From the NCBI RefSeq assembly GCF_029080175.1, contig NZ_JARFJC010000017.1: 64,000 nt of DNA. The stretch is one strand, 5' to 3'. Source of the stretch: Luteipulveratus flavus. GTDB lineage: Bacteria; Actinomycetota; Actinomycetes; Actinomycetales; Dermatophilaceae. Positions 12,010 through 20,926 of this stretch are shown here, in pieces (within the stretch, counting starts at the first letter, position 1; every line of letters begins with the position of its first letter). A program made the position numbers and the translations under genes. The notes under the pieces are model-generated. The model was given only the letters and a program-made list of their open reading frames with translations, ran no database searches and had not been told where the DNA came from.

Positions 12010-12885
12010 ATGAGAGGCATCGTTCTGGCTGGGGGATCCGGCACGCGCCTGCACCCGATCACGCGCGGGATCAGCAAGCAGCTCGTCCCCGTGTACGACA
12101 AGCCGCTGGTCTACTACCCGATCGCGACCCTGATGATGGCGGGCATCCGCGACATCCTGATCATCACGACCCCGCACGACCAGGAGCAGTTCCAGCGGCT
12201 GCTCGGCGACGGGCAGCAGTGGGGGGTCCGGCTGGAGTACGCCGTGCAACCCCGCCCCGAGGGGCTGGCGCAGGCGTTTCTGCTGGGGGCCGACTTCATC
12301 GGCGACGAGAAGGTCGCCCTCGTCCTCGGGGACAACCTGTTCTTCGGCCCCGGGCTCGGCACCCAGCTGGCCGCCAACCTCGACGTCGAGGGCGGCCACA
12401 TCTTCGCCTACCACGTCGCCGACCCCACCGCGTACGGCGTCGTGGAGTTCTCCGAGTCCGGCCAGGTGCTCTCCATCGAGGAGAAGCCGCTGCGGCCGCG
12501 GTCCGCGTTCGCCGTGCCCGGCCTGTACTTCTACGACAACGACGTGGTCGAGATCGCCCGCAACCTCACGCCGAGCGACCGCGGCGAGCTGGAGATCACG
12601 GCCGTCAACACCGAGTACCTGCGCCGCGAGCAGCTGACCGTCACCACCCTCCCGCGCGGGACGGCCTGGTTCGACACCGGCACGTTCGACGGCCTGATCG
12701 AGGCCAGCCAGTTCGTGCACGTCGTCGAGGCCCGGCAGGGTCAGAAGATCGGGTGCCCCGAGGAGATCGCGTGGCGCAACGACTGGATCGACGACGCGCG
12801 CCTGGCCGAGCTCGCCGACGTCCAGCTCAAGAGCGGCTACGGCGTCTACCTGCACCTGCTGCTGAAGAACGGGAAGGACTTCTGA
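12010..12885 (+). CDS. rmlA: Glucose-1-phosphate thymidylyltransferase
   Basis: First step of dTDP-L-rhamnose synthesis: dTTP plus glucose-1-phosphate to dTDP-glucose. 291 residues, the short RmlA type. Nucleotidyltransferase signature LAGGSGTRLHP (6-16), the product-binding region KQLVPVYDKP, GDNLFFG with the metal-binding Asp, and the C-terminal GTAWFDTGT. ATG at 12010 gives the canonical N-terminus MRGIVLAGG. It overlaps rmlC by one base (TGATG). Confidence 0.96.
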   Translation: MRGIVLAGGSGTRLHPITRGISKQLVPVYDKPLVYYPIATLMMAGIRDILIITTPHDQEQFQRLLGDGQQWGVRLEYAVQPRPEGLAQAFLLGADFIGDEKVALVLGDNLFFGPGLGTQLAANLDVEGGHIFAYHVADPTAYGVVEFSESGQVLSIEEKPLRPRSAFAVPGLYFYDNDVVEIARNLTPSDRGELEITAVNTEYLRREQLTVTTLPRGTAWFDTGTFDGLIEASQFVHVVEARQGQKIGCPEEIAWRNDWIDDARLAELADVQLKSGYGVYLHLLLKNGKDF

Positions 12886-13499
12886 TGGACATCCGCCCCC
12901 TGCGGATCGAGGGCGCGTACGTCGTGACGCCCCGGCAGTTCCCGGACGACCGAGGCGTGTTCCTCGAGGCGTTCCGCGGCGACCGGCTCGCCGAGCTCAC
13001 CGGCCACCGGATGGAGGTCGTCCAGACGAATGTGTCGGTGTCCTCGCGGGGCACGGTCAGGGGCATCCACTTCGCCGACGTCCCGCCGTCCCAGGCCAAG
13101 TACGTCACGGCGCTCTCAGGCGCCTTCCTCGACTTCGTCGTGGACATCCGGGTCGGCTCGCCGACGTTCGGCCAGTGGGAGAGCGTCCTGCTGGACACCG
13201 CCGACCGCCGTGCGGTCTACCTGTCCGAGGGGCTGGGTCACGCGCTGTGCGCGCTCGAGGACGGCTCGACCGCCCACTACCTGTGCAGCGCCGCCTACAA
13301 CCCCGAGCGCGAGCACGGCATCCACCCGCTGGACCCCGCCGTCGGGCTCGAGCTGCCCGACGGCATCGTCGCCTCCCTCTCGGCGAAGGACGCGGCGGCG
13401 CCGACACTGCAGGAGGCCGCCGACCAGGGCCTGCTGCCCTCGTACGAGGAGTGCCGGGCCTTCACCGAGTCGCTGTCCGAGCGGGCCCCGGCGCGCTGA
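12885..13499 (+). CDS. rmlC: dTDP-4-dehydrorhamnose 3,5-epimerase
   Basis: Third step of dTDP-L-rhamnose synthesis. 204 residues, a cupin. Family motifs are the N-terminal FPDDRGVFLE, QTNVSVSSRGTVRGIHF with the catalytic base His62, and LSEGLGHALCALEDGS. The start codon overlaps the rmlA stop by one base, so the pair is translationally coupled. With rmlB and rmlD across the divergent promoter the set for dTDP-L-rhamnose is complete, probably feeding the cell-envelope glycan genes downstream. Confidence 0.95.
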   Translation: MDIRPLRIEGAYVVTPRQFPDDRGVFLEAFRGDRLAELTGHRMEVVQTNVSVSSRGTVRGIHFADVPPSQAKYVTALSGAFLDFVVDIRVGSPTFGQWESVLLDTADRRAVYLSEGLGHALCALEDGSTAHYLCSAAYNPEREHGIHPLDPAVGLELPDGIVASLSAKDAAAPTLQEAADQGLLPSYEECRAFTESLSERAPAR

Positions 13500-13521
13500 G
13501 GCGCCCGGGCCGCTCGTCGGC

Positions 13522-13541
13522 GTCGGGGGCTCAGCCCCGAC
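13522..13541. terminator. Hairpin between rmlC and the convergent membrane gene
   Basis: A 7-bp stem (13522-13528 with 13535-13541) with a 6-nt loop. It overlaps the stop codon of the minus-strand gene and could terminate rmlAC. Modest strength and no T-run. Confidence 0.45.
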
Positions 13542-15804
13542 TCGGCGGCTGCAGCTGCCAGGCGCTGGCGGTGCCGTCCTTGGCGCGGTAGCGCACGGTG
13601 GCGTACGGGCCGGGGTCCTGGGCGTGCGGCATGCGCGCCTCGGCGTAGACCCAGCGGACGCCCAGGGCCCACAGGCGGTCCCGGGCCGCCTCGGTCGGTG
13701 CCGCGATGAACCCGTCGTTGAGGCGCAGGATCTCCGGCTTCCAGTAGTCGACGGTCACCGAGTCCCGGCCGTGCGGGGCGATCTTGGTGGCGCGGGGAGT
13801 GGCGGTCCAGCCCTCCACGAGCAGCTGCCGCTCGGAGAAGGCGGTGACCAGCCAGCGGCGGCTGTCGCAGCCGCCGAACGGCGGTCGCAGCGTCGTGCAG
13901 TGACGGTTGGTCATCACCAGGTCGTCGACGCCGGAGTGGTCACGGATGAAGCGTGCGGTGTCGATCTCGCCCTGGGACGTCGCCAGCTGTGAGGTCGGCA
14001 GGACCCGCGTGGTCACGGTGGGCGCGATCCCCGAGACCGCGCCCTGGAAGGCGAGGACGCCGGTGAACAGGCCGGCCACGGCGACCGAGGCCGCTGCCGA
14101 CGCCGGCCGCGACGTACCGTCCGCGGCGACGAGGTATCCGGCCACAGCAGCGAGGATGACGACGACGACGGCGATCACGACCTGCAGCGTCAGGACCCGT
14201 CCGTCGTCGGGGACCAGCCGGCCGGTCACCATCGTCGGCAGCCCGAACACCGCCGCACCGCCGAGGACGCCGACGACCAGCACGCCGGCCAGGGCACGGG
14301 GACCGAGCACCTCGAGCAGCTTCTGGGCACCGAGTGCCGAGCCGGTCGCCGCGAGCGGGATCACGGTCAGCAGGAAGTAGCCCTGGCTGTGACCCGGGTG
14401 GGAGAAGATCGCCACTGCCCCCGCACCCGCCACGGACGCGCCGACCAGCAGCCAGGTGAGGGGATCGAGGCGCGCCGTCCGGCTGAACGGGAGGACGAAG
14501 GTGAGCGCGGCCCGGGTCAGGCCGCCCAGCACGGCGAGCACGCCGATGAGCCGCAGCACCACGTCGGAGTCCAGGCTGCCGAGCCAGTCGGCATAGGCCG
14601 TCTGCTCGGCCGCCTCGTTCGGGTTGAGCGCGAGACCGGCGCTCGATCCGTGGAACACGAGCACCACGACCGCGCCGAGGCACGCCGTGACGACCACCAG
14701 GTCGATGAGCACCGGCCGGACCAGGCTCCGGTTCCACAGCATCATCGCGACCAGCGCGAGCGCGAGGCCGGCGACGACCAGCGGGGCCGTCGACCCCTTG
14801 GTGCCGGACGCGACGACCGCGAACAGCGGCACCAGGACGAACGCGCCCGTGCGCGCCTCGCCACGCCAGCGCATGGTGAGGACGAGCACCAGCGCCAGCA
14901 GCGTGGGCACGCCCAGGCCGAGGGTCGGCGACTCCGGCGTGAGCGGCAGCGAGCTGGTGGACCGGGCGAGCATGTTGCCCTGGCTGCCGACGGCCGTGAT
15001 GACGACGGCGAGGACGGCCACCCACGGCGTACGGCTCAGCCGCAGGGCGAGGAAGGCGACCGTGAGGACGAGGGTCAGCGGCATCAGGGACGGCAGCACC
15101 CGCATCAGGACCTCGTCGAGACCGACGCCGGACGATGCCGTGACCTGGGCGATCCAGGCGTGGCCGAACCAGTGGTAGCCGAGGTCCTCACCCAGGACCG
15201 TCGGCCAGCTCCCCGGGCCGCGGTTCAGCAGCTGAGAGGCGAGCGCCTGGTGCAGGTAGGTGTCGATGTGGGGCTGCCCGAGGCTGTCACCCCAGGTGAG
15301 CCGGTTGGCGGTGAAGTAGGACCGCAGCTGCGGGAAGAACAGGATGCTGACCAGCGACGTCACGGGGACGAACCACCAGGGCAGGCCCGTCCAGCGCGCC
15401 TGCGTGATGCGGCGCCGGGTGACGGGGACCAGCAGCAGGACGACCGCGACCAGCAGCAGCAGCACGATCGCGAGCCAGCGCTGGTGGCTCAACCCGGCGA
15501 CGATCTGGACCGGTACGGCGAGGGCCACGCCGACGGCGAAGCCCATGACCACGTCCTCGACGAGCCAGCCGTCCACCGGCCGGATGGACCGCCACACCAG
15601 GGTGCCGGGCAGGACCTGCGTCAGCGCGATCATCGCGGCGGCGGCGAGGGCGTGCGTGACCGGGAGGCCGGCCCGGACCGCGTACAGCAGGTACGCCGCG
15701 AGGGCGAGCAGCAGCACCGCCGCGCTGAGGAGGTTGGCACGGCTCGCGGCCGGGCGCTCGGGTGCCGTGGTCACGGCAGGTCGGGTAGGCGCAAGCGTGC
15801 TCAT
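13531..15804 (-). CDS. Large polytopic membrane protein, envelope glycan locus
   Basis: 757 residues, not assigned to a named family. After a short Pro/Thr/Ala-rich cytoplasmic start, about 15-17 hydrophobic segments follow (from about residue 25 to 600). The rest is a soluble C-terminal part of about 150 residues (from ARFIRDHSGVDD) with Cys in NRHCTTLRPPFGGCDS, possibly a disulphide. Long extracytoplasmic loops after the early helices (NRLTWGDSLGQPHIDTYLHQALA) resemble polyprenyl-phosphate-dependent glycosyltransferases or mannosyltransferase-like proteins. Neighbouring rhamnose, methyltransferase, GT2 and GtrA genes support a role in envelope polysaccharide assembly (inference). Start ATG at 15804. 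Confidence 0.75.
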   Translation of the reverse strand: MSTLAPTRPAVTTAPERPAASRANLLSAAVLLLALAAYLLYAVRAGLPVTHALAAAAMIALTQVLPGTLVWRSIRPVDGWLVEDVVMGFAVGVALAVPVQIVAGLSHQRWLAIVLLLLVAVVLLLVPVTRRRITQARWTGLPWWFVPVTSLVSILFFPQLRSYFTANRLTWGDSLGQPHIDTYLHQALASQLLNRGPGSWPTVLGEDLGYHWFGHAWIAQVTASSGVGLDEVLMRVLPSLMPLTLVLTVAFLALRLSRTPWVAVLAVVITAVGSQGNMLARSTSSLPLTPESPTLGLGVPTLLALVLVLTMRWRGEARTGAFVLVPLFAVVASGTKGSTAPLVVAGLALALVAMMLWNRSLVRPVLIDLVVVTACLGAVVVLVFHGSSAGLALNPNEAAEQTAYADWLGSLDSDVVLRLIGVLAVLGGLTRAALTFVLPFSRTARLDPLTWLLVGASVAGAGAVAIFSHPGHSQGYFLLTVIPLAATGSALGAQKLLEVLGPRALAGVLVVGVLGGAAVFGLPTMVTGRLVPDDGRVLTLQVVIAVVVVILAAVAGYLVAADGTSRPASAAASVAVAGLFTGVLAFQGAVSGIAPTVTTRVLPTSQLATSQGEIDTARFIRDHSGVDDLVMTNRHCTTLRPPFGGCDSRRWLVTAFSERQLLVEGWTATPRATKIAPHGRDSVTVDYWKPEILRLNDGFIAAPTEAARDRLWALGVRWVYAEARMPHAQDPGPYATVRYRAKDGTASAWQLQPPSRG

Positions 15805-15962
15805 GGGTTTCGTCGAGACCTCGGCAGTCGATGAGGAAAGGAGTGCGCAGCACCGTGGCCCGCAACGGCGGGCAGTCTACGGGCGCCGGATGTCCTTTCG
15901 GTGACGACGGGCCTGTTAGTGTCCGGGGCGACCTTCGCCCCCGGCACCGGAGTGGACCTTCT

Positions 15963-16634
15963 ATGCCCGAATCCCCCTCGCCCGAGAATGCTGGCGTCTA
16001 CGCACCGGGTTACTTCGAGACGAGGCTGGCCCAGAACGCCAGCCGTGAGCAGGTCTGGCGCCACCTGTGCGAGTACTTCGCGCGCTGGGTCGGTCCGGAC
16101 GACGACGTGCTCGAGCTCGGCGCCGGCTGGTGCGACTTCTCCAACCAGATCCGCGCACGGCGGGTCGTCGCGATGGACATCGACGCGACCGTGGAGAAGG
16201 CCGCGAAGGACGGTGTCACCGCGGTGGTCGGTGACTGCACCGACCTGTCCCGCTTCGAGGACGGCAGCTTCGACGTCGTGTTCGCCAGCAACCTGCTGGA
16301 GCACCTGCAGCGCGACCAGTCGGGCCCGCTCCTGGCCGAGGCGCGCCGGGTCCTGCGCCCGGGCGGCCGGCTGATCCTGATGCAGCCGAACTTCCGGCTC
16401 AACCCGGGGCGCTACTTCGACGACTTCACTCACGTGGCCGTCTACACCGACCAGTCGCTGCAGGACTACCTCGTCTCCGAGGGCTGGACGATCGAGCAGG
16501 CGTACCCCAAGTTCATGCCGCTCACGCTGAAGTCCAAGGGCTCGGGCCTGACCTTCCTGGTGCCGTGGTACCTGCGCTCGCCCGTCAAACCGCTCGCCGG
16601 CCAGATGCTGGTCGTCGCCAACCCGAAGAAGTGA
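15963..16634 (+). CDS. SAM-dependent methyltransferase, class I
   Basis: 223 residues. Class I Rossmann methyltransferase: motif I VLELGAGWCDFS (about 43-54), acidic loop AMDID, motif around GDCTDLSRFEDGSFDVVFASNLLEHL, and VLRPGGRLILMQPN. The substrate is unknown; its place before a GT2 gene suggests a sugar or lipid carrier. ATG at 15963 gives MPESPSPENAG; an earlier in-frame ATG would add 44 poorly structured residues. It ends 7 bases before the glycosyltransferase start and is probably cotranscribed with it. Confidence 0.85.
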   Translation: MPESPSPENAGVYAPGYFETRLAQNASREQVWRHLCEYFARWVGPDDDVLELGAGWCDFSNQIRARRVVAMDIDATVEKAAKDGVTAVVGDCTDLSRFEDGSFDVVFASNLLEHLQRDQSGPLLAEARRVLRPGGRLILMQPNFRLNPGRYFDDFTHVAVYTDQSLQDYLVSEGWTIEQAYPKFMPLTLKSKGSGLTFLVPWYLRSPVKPLAGQMLVVANPKK

Positions 16635-16640
16635 TGACCC

Positions 16641-17411
16641 GTGTGGCGTGACAAGACCATCTCCGTCGTCCTGCCGACCTACAACGAGAAGGACAGCATC
16701 GCGGAGTGCATCCGCCGCTTCGAGGCGCTGCCCGAGGTCGACCAGGTCATCGTGATCAACAACAACGCCGCGGCGGGCACCTCCGAGGAGGTCGCCACGA
16801 CCGGCGCCAAGGAGATCATCGAGACGACCCAGGGGTACGGCGCCGCCATCAAGCGGGGTCTGCGCGAGGCGGACACCGACCTCATCGCGGTCTGCGAGCC
16901 GGACGGCACGTTCGACCCGGCGGACCTGACCAAGCTGCTGGCCTTCATGTCCGAGTGCGACATCGTCATCGGCTCACGCACCGTGTCCAACTTCATCTGG
17001 GACGGCGCGAACATGGGCTGGTTCCTGCAGTGGGGCAACTGGGGCGTCGCGAAGCTGATCGAGGGCCTCTACAACACGACCTACCTCTCCGACGTGGGCT
17101 GCACCTTCCGGATCATGACCAAGGAGCAGGCCCAGAGCATCCTGGACCGCTCGGAGCTGGACGGGTCCGCGTACGGCCTGGAGATGCTGCTGCTCAGCGT
17201 CATCACGCGAGCGCGCATGGTGCAGGTGCCGGTGAACTACCACCCCCGCGTCGGGGTCTCCTCCGTCACCGGCGAGCTCGGCAAGACGATCTCGCTCGGG
17301 AGCGAGATGATCGCGCTCACGTTCAAGATGCGGGCCCGCGCCGGCCGGCTGCGGCAGGGACTGCAGACGCCGCGGGGGAGTCACCGCGGTCTGCGCGCCC
17401 GTTCGCGCTGA
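16641..17411 (+). CDS. Family 2 glycosyltransferase
   Basis: 256 residues with a GT-A fold. N-terminal SVVLPTYNEKDSI, the nucleotide-sugar site VCEPDGTFDPADL (in place of the common DADG/DxD), then GSRTVS, and an acceptor-side motif with WGNWGVAKLIE and SDVGCTFRIM. It resembles dolichyl- or polyprenyl-phosphate sugar transferases (DPM1 or GtrB type). There are no clear C-terminal membrane helices. A GtrA-like flippase is convergent next door, the usual partner of GtrB-type enzymes. The GTG start at 16641 is 7 bases after the methyltransferase stop. Confidence 0.85.
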   Translation: MWRDKTISVVLPTYNEKDSIAECIRRFEALPEVDQVIVINNNAAAGTSEEVATTGAKEIIETTQGYGAAIKRGLREADTDLIAVCEPDGTFDPADLTKLLAFMSECDIVIGSRTVSNFIWDGANMGWFLQWGNWGVAKLIEGLYNTTYLSDVGCTFRIMTKEQAQSILDRSELDGSAYGLEMLLLSVITRARMVQVPVNYHPRVGVSSVTGELGKTISLGSEMIALTFKMRARAGRLRQGLQTPRGSHRGLRARSR

Positions 17412-17447
17412 GCGACGCCTCCTCCGGCCGGTCGGCGCGAGGCGGTC

Positions 17448-17987
17448 TCAGCCGTCCGCGTCGGCCGGCTTCGTCGTCTCCTCGGAGTCGGCGTGGTGGT
17501 GACCGTGCTCCGCGAGCTCGCTCAGCGAGCTGTGGTCACCGTGCTCGCTGAAGACGTGCGCCCGGTAGGCCCAGAACCGGAAGACGGTGGCCAGGACCAG
17601 GCCGATGCCGTTGGCGGAGATGTTGTCCGCGAGCGGTGAGCGCAGGTCGAGCAGGTAGTGGGAGATCCACAAGCAGCCCAGGGCGATGAGCGTGCCCATG
17701 ACGGCGACGGCGGCGAACAGCAGGAACTCGCGGTGCTTGGCCGCGCGCCGGCTGTGCCGGAAGGTCCAGTACCGGTTCCCGAGCCAGGCGACGACGGTGG
17801 CCGCGACACCGGAGACGATCTTCGCGGTCAGCGGGTAGTCGTGCAGCGGGCCCTCGCCGCCGGCGAAGCGCAGCAGGTTGAACCCGCCGACGTCCGTCGC
17901 GAACCCCAGCACGCCCACCACGGCGAAGCCGACGAGCTGTCGTGACGTGCTGGTGGACTGGGGCGTGGTCTCGACTGCCGCGTTCAC
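17448..17987 (-). CDS. GtrA-family membrane protein
   Basis: 179 residues, four membrane segments in the GtrA/DPMS arrangement: QLVGFAVVGVLGFATDVGGF near the start, AWLGNRYWTFRH at the second, and a last segment ending FRFWAYRAHVF. The family moves polyprenyl-phosphate-linked sugars across the membrane. The hydrophilic tail (about 150-179) is rich in His, Glu and Asp (HGDHSSLSELAEHGHHHAD) and could bind metal. The GTG start at 17987 is chosen because GAGGAG precedes it; ATG at 17999 lacks a ribosome site. Probable partner of the GT2 enzyme. Confidence 0.85.
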   Translation of the reverse strand: MNAAVETTPQSTSTSRQLVGFAVVGVLGFATDVGGFNLLRFAGGEGPLHDYPLTAKIVSGVAATVVAWLGNRYWTFRHSRRAAKHREFLLFAAVAVMGTLIALGCLWISHYLLDLRSPLADNISANGIGLVLATVFRFWAYRAHVFSEHGDHSSLSELAEHGHHHADSEETTKPADADG

Positions 17988-18193
17988 GGTTCTCCTCATC
18001 GGGCGGGGCACTCGCCACGGTAGCAACGGATCCAGCGGCCGTCGGACCACGATCGGCTGCGGCGGCGAGCCATCACGGTTGGGTCACGACGCCGCGCGCG
18101 ACGTCGGCAGACCCTACAGTGAGCGCGCGCTGCACATCGGAGCGCATCTTCGCCTCGTCGCCACCGCGACATCACATCCTCCGGGGGATCCCC

Positions 18194-19585
18194 ATGAAGC
18201 GCATCTGCGCTGCCACCGTCGCCCTCACTGCCGCCGCGCTCCTGGCCTCCGGCGCCACGGCGCCCGCCCGCGCGGCCGGTGTGTCCAACGACGGTCTGTT
18301 CCACCAGCTCAGCTCGGCCCGCATCGCCGACTCGCGCACCGGCCTCGGCCTGCCGAAGGCCACGCTGCTCGCCGGCAAGACGGCGACGCTCAAGGTCGCG
18401 GGTCAGGGCGGCGTCCCGACCAGCGGGGTGTCCGCGGTCGTCGTCAGCCTCACCGCGATCAAGGCCTCGGCCAAGGGCTGGGTCACGGCCTACCCCTCGG
18501 GCACCACCCGGCCGACGACGTCGGTCCTGAACTTCCCGGCCGGCTGGACCGGGGCGACCACCGTCACCCTCCCGCTGGGCGCCGACGGCTCGATCAGCCT
18601 GTACGCCGGCAGCACCGACGTGAACCTCGCGGTCGACGTGCTCGGCTGGTACTCCGACGCGACGTCCACGGCCGCGCTGGGCTCGGTGTTCGTGCCGTCG
18701 GACCCGGAGCGCTGGGGCGACACCCGGTCGGACGGCTTCGGGAAGCTGCTGGCCGGTGAGGAGCTGTACTGGGAGTTCCCCTACCCGGCGGACGCGACGG
18801 ACAGCCCGTCCGCGGTCCAGGTCAACATCACCGCTCTCAACGCGGCCGGCGGCGGCTGGCTGAGCGGCGTCGGGACGGACGGCTCCACGTCCAGCACGTC
18901 GTTGGTAAACTTCGCCAAGGGCGAGACCTCGCCGGTCCTCACGGTGCTGCCGGTGCGCCCGACGGGCGAGGTGGACAAGGCGGGCGACCCCGTCTACGCC
19001 TTCTCCTTCGTCAACGGCGGATCGAACGCGGTCGACGTCCTCACCGACGTCCAGGGCTGGTACTACGACGACCCGGCGGCGGTCGGGCTCAAGCACGTGG
19101 CCATGACCCCGACCCGCGTCATCGACACCCGCAGCGGCTTGGGTGGTCCGAAGGGCCAGCTCGGCACGGGCTCGACCCGGGCGTTCACGAAGATCGCCGC
19201 CGCGTACGACGCCGAGCGCACCGCCGCGATCGAGGGCACGATCACCGCCGCGAACGCGACCTCGGGCACCTACATCACGCAGTGGGACGGGATGGCCACG
19301 CGACCCACGACCAGCAACCTCAACGTCGCCAAGCGTATCAACCGGTCCAACGGCATGTCGACGATGCTCGGCTGGAACGACACCACCCAGAGCGGTGAGG
19401 TCAGCGCCTACAACGGGTACGGCTCGGTCGACCTCATCGAGGACGTCACCGGTCGCTGGGACGCCACCGACGCGGCGATGAACCCCGCGGCGAAGGGGAC
19501 GAACGCGCGGACGCCGGCGTCCACGAGCCTCGAGCGGCGCCCGGCGCCCGAGAAGGTCACCGTGCAGGTCCGCCCGGTGCGATAA
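18194..19585 (+). CDS. Secreted 'DTR'-repeat surface protein
   Basis: 463 residues with a Sec signal peptide (MKRICAATVALTAAALLASG, cleavage near ARA-AG, residue about 28). The mature part has three imperfect units of about 130 residues. Each has an arginine then D(T/S)R-GLG (SARIADSRTGLG near 43, a weak GDTRSDGFG near 173, TRVIDTRSGLG near 308) and ends with a VDVxGWY motif (LAVDVLGWYSD, VLTDVQGWYYD, LIEDVTGRWD). Between them are GQGGVPTSGVSAVVVSLTA and LNFPAG motifs. The same unit occurs three times in the protein at 27822. No enzyme motif and no membrane or sortase anchor is visible. GGGGATC precedes the ATG. A terminator follows. Confidence 0.8.
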   Translation: MKRICAATVALTAAALLASGATAPARAAGVSNDGLFHQLSSARIADSRTGLGLPKATLLAGKTATLKVAGQGGVPTSGVSAVVVSLTAIKASAKGWVTAYPSGTTRPTTSVLNFPAGWTGATTVTLPLGADGSISLYAGSTDVNLAVDVLGWYSDATSTAALGSVFVPSDPERWGDTRSDGFGKLLAGEELYWEFPYPADATDSPSAVQVNITALNAAGGGWLSGVGTDGSTSSTSLVNFAKGETSPVLTVLPVRPTGEVDKAGDPVYAFSFVNGGSNAVDVLTDVQGWYYDDPAAVGLKHVAMTPTRVIDTRSGLGGPKGQLGTGSTRAFTKIAAAYDAERTAAIEGTITAANATSGTYITQWDGMATRPTTSNLNVAKRINRSNGMSTMLGWNDTTQSGEVSAYNGYGSVDLIEDVTGRWDATDAAMNPAAKGTNARTPASTSLERRPAPEKVTVQVRPVR

Positions 19586-19624
19586 GCAGGCTCCACCACC
19601 TCCCCGCCCCGGCGTGGGAATGAC

Positions 19625-19659
19625 CACACCCCGCAGGCCGTTGTCGCCTGCGGGGTGTG
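19625..19659. terminator. Terminator after the DTR-repeat gene
   Basis: A 14-bp perfect stem (19625-19638 with 19646-19659) around a 7-nt loop, 40 bases after the stop. It separates the surface-protein gene from the str operon promoter that follows within 25 bases. Confidence 0.88.
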
Positions 19660-19683
19660 CCGTTGCCGGGGACGGCCCGCGAT

Positions 19684-19712
19684 TTGGACGCCCTCTGGCG
19701 GGCCGCTACGCT
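19684..19712 (+). promoter_or_regulatory. str operon promoter
   Basis: TTGGAC at 19684-19689 and TACGCT at 19707-19712, with exactly 17 bases between them. This is a good housekeeping sigma promoter. Transcription would begin near 19719, leaving a leader of about 240 bases before rpsL. Confidence 0.75.
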
Positions 19713-19718
19713 GGACGC

Positions 19719-19957
19719 TTGTGCGTGGGTCTCTCCATGCCCAGCCACCGGTTCCCGGGCCTCTCGGCTCGAGGTGCTGATGGTCAGCACACTCCCTCGC
19801 CGGGCGCCTGCGGGTTCACCCCGTACGGAGTGCAGGGGAGGGCACCGGTCCGACACTCCCGACCTCGTGGGTCGGGGAGGGCCGAAAAGACAAGGAGTCC
19901 AGCGGGATGTCGCCATCCCGCTGACACGACAAGACAACGACAAGGTCGGAGAACAGG
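19719..19957 (+). other. Long leader of the str operon
   Basis: The 372-base gap 19586-19957 holds the terminator and promoter listed here and then this untranslated leader. It contains a GC-rich hairpin around 19857-19879 and a clean 9-bp stem (19900-19908 with 19915-19923), followed by about 34 bases to the rpsL start. It may act in autoregulation by a ribosomal protein (classically S7 in E. coli) or as an attenuator. Function is inferred from position only. Confidence 0.45.
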
Positions 19958-20331
<374 letters not shown>

Positions 20332-20332
<1 letters not shown>

Positions 20333-20802
20333 TGCCTCGTAAGGGCCCTGCTCCGAAGCGCCCCCTGGTCGTCGACCCGGTCTACGGCTCGCCGCTGGTG
20401 ACCCAGCTGGTCAACAAGATCCTGATGGACGGCAAGAAGTCCACCGCCGAGCGCATCGTCTACGGCGCCCTCGAGGGCTGCAAGGACAAGACCGGCACGG
20501 ACCCGGTCGTCACGCTCAAGCGCGCGCTGGACAACGTCAAGCCGGCCCTGGAGGTCAAGTCCCGCCGCGTCGGCGGTGCGACCTACCAGGTCCCGATCGA
20601 GGTCAAGCCCGGCCGCGCGACCACCCTGTCGCTGCGCTGGCTGGTCGGCTACTCCCGGCAGCGCCGCGAGAAGACCATGACCGAGCGCCTCATGAACGAG
20701 ATCCTCGACGCCTCCAACGGCCTGGGTGCCGCGGTGAAGCGCCGTGAGGACACCCACAAGATGGCCGAGTCCAACAAGGCCTTCGCGCACTACCGCTGGT
20801 GA
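20332..20802 (+). CDS. rpsG: 30S ribosomal protein S7
   Basis: 156 residues. Primary assembly protein that binds the 3' domain of 16S rRNA and lies at the mRNA exit. Conserved N-terminus MPRKGPAPKR, then DPVYGSPLVTQLVNKILMDGKK and the region ALDNVKPALEVKSRRVGGATYQVP. Translation is coupled to rpsL by one-base overlap. A 124-base spacer with a small GGCGG/CCGCC hairpin separates it from fusA. Confidence 0.98.
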
Positions 20803-20926
20803 CGCGTTCCGTCGCCCGGGCGGCTGTCATGTGACGGCGGTCCGGGCGGCGGGTCACCCGCCGGTCTCGGCCGGCACCGACCGATCACTCGGCATCAGAA
20901 CAACGACGAAGAGATGAGAGACCACC

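Noticed and set aside
15831..15962. Extended N-terminus of the methyltransferase
   Set aside because: The extra 44 residues are Arg/Gly-rich without family match; the ATG at 15963 gives a normal methyltransferase start.
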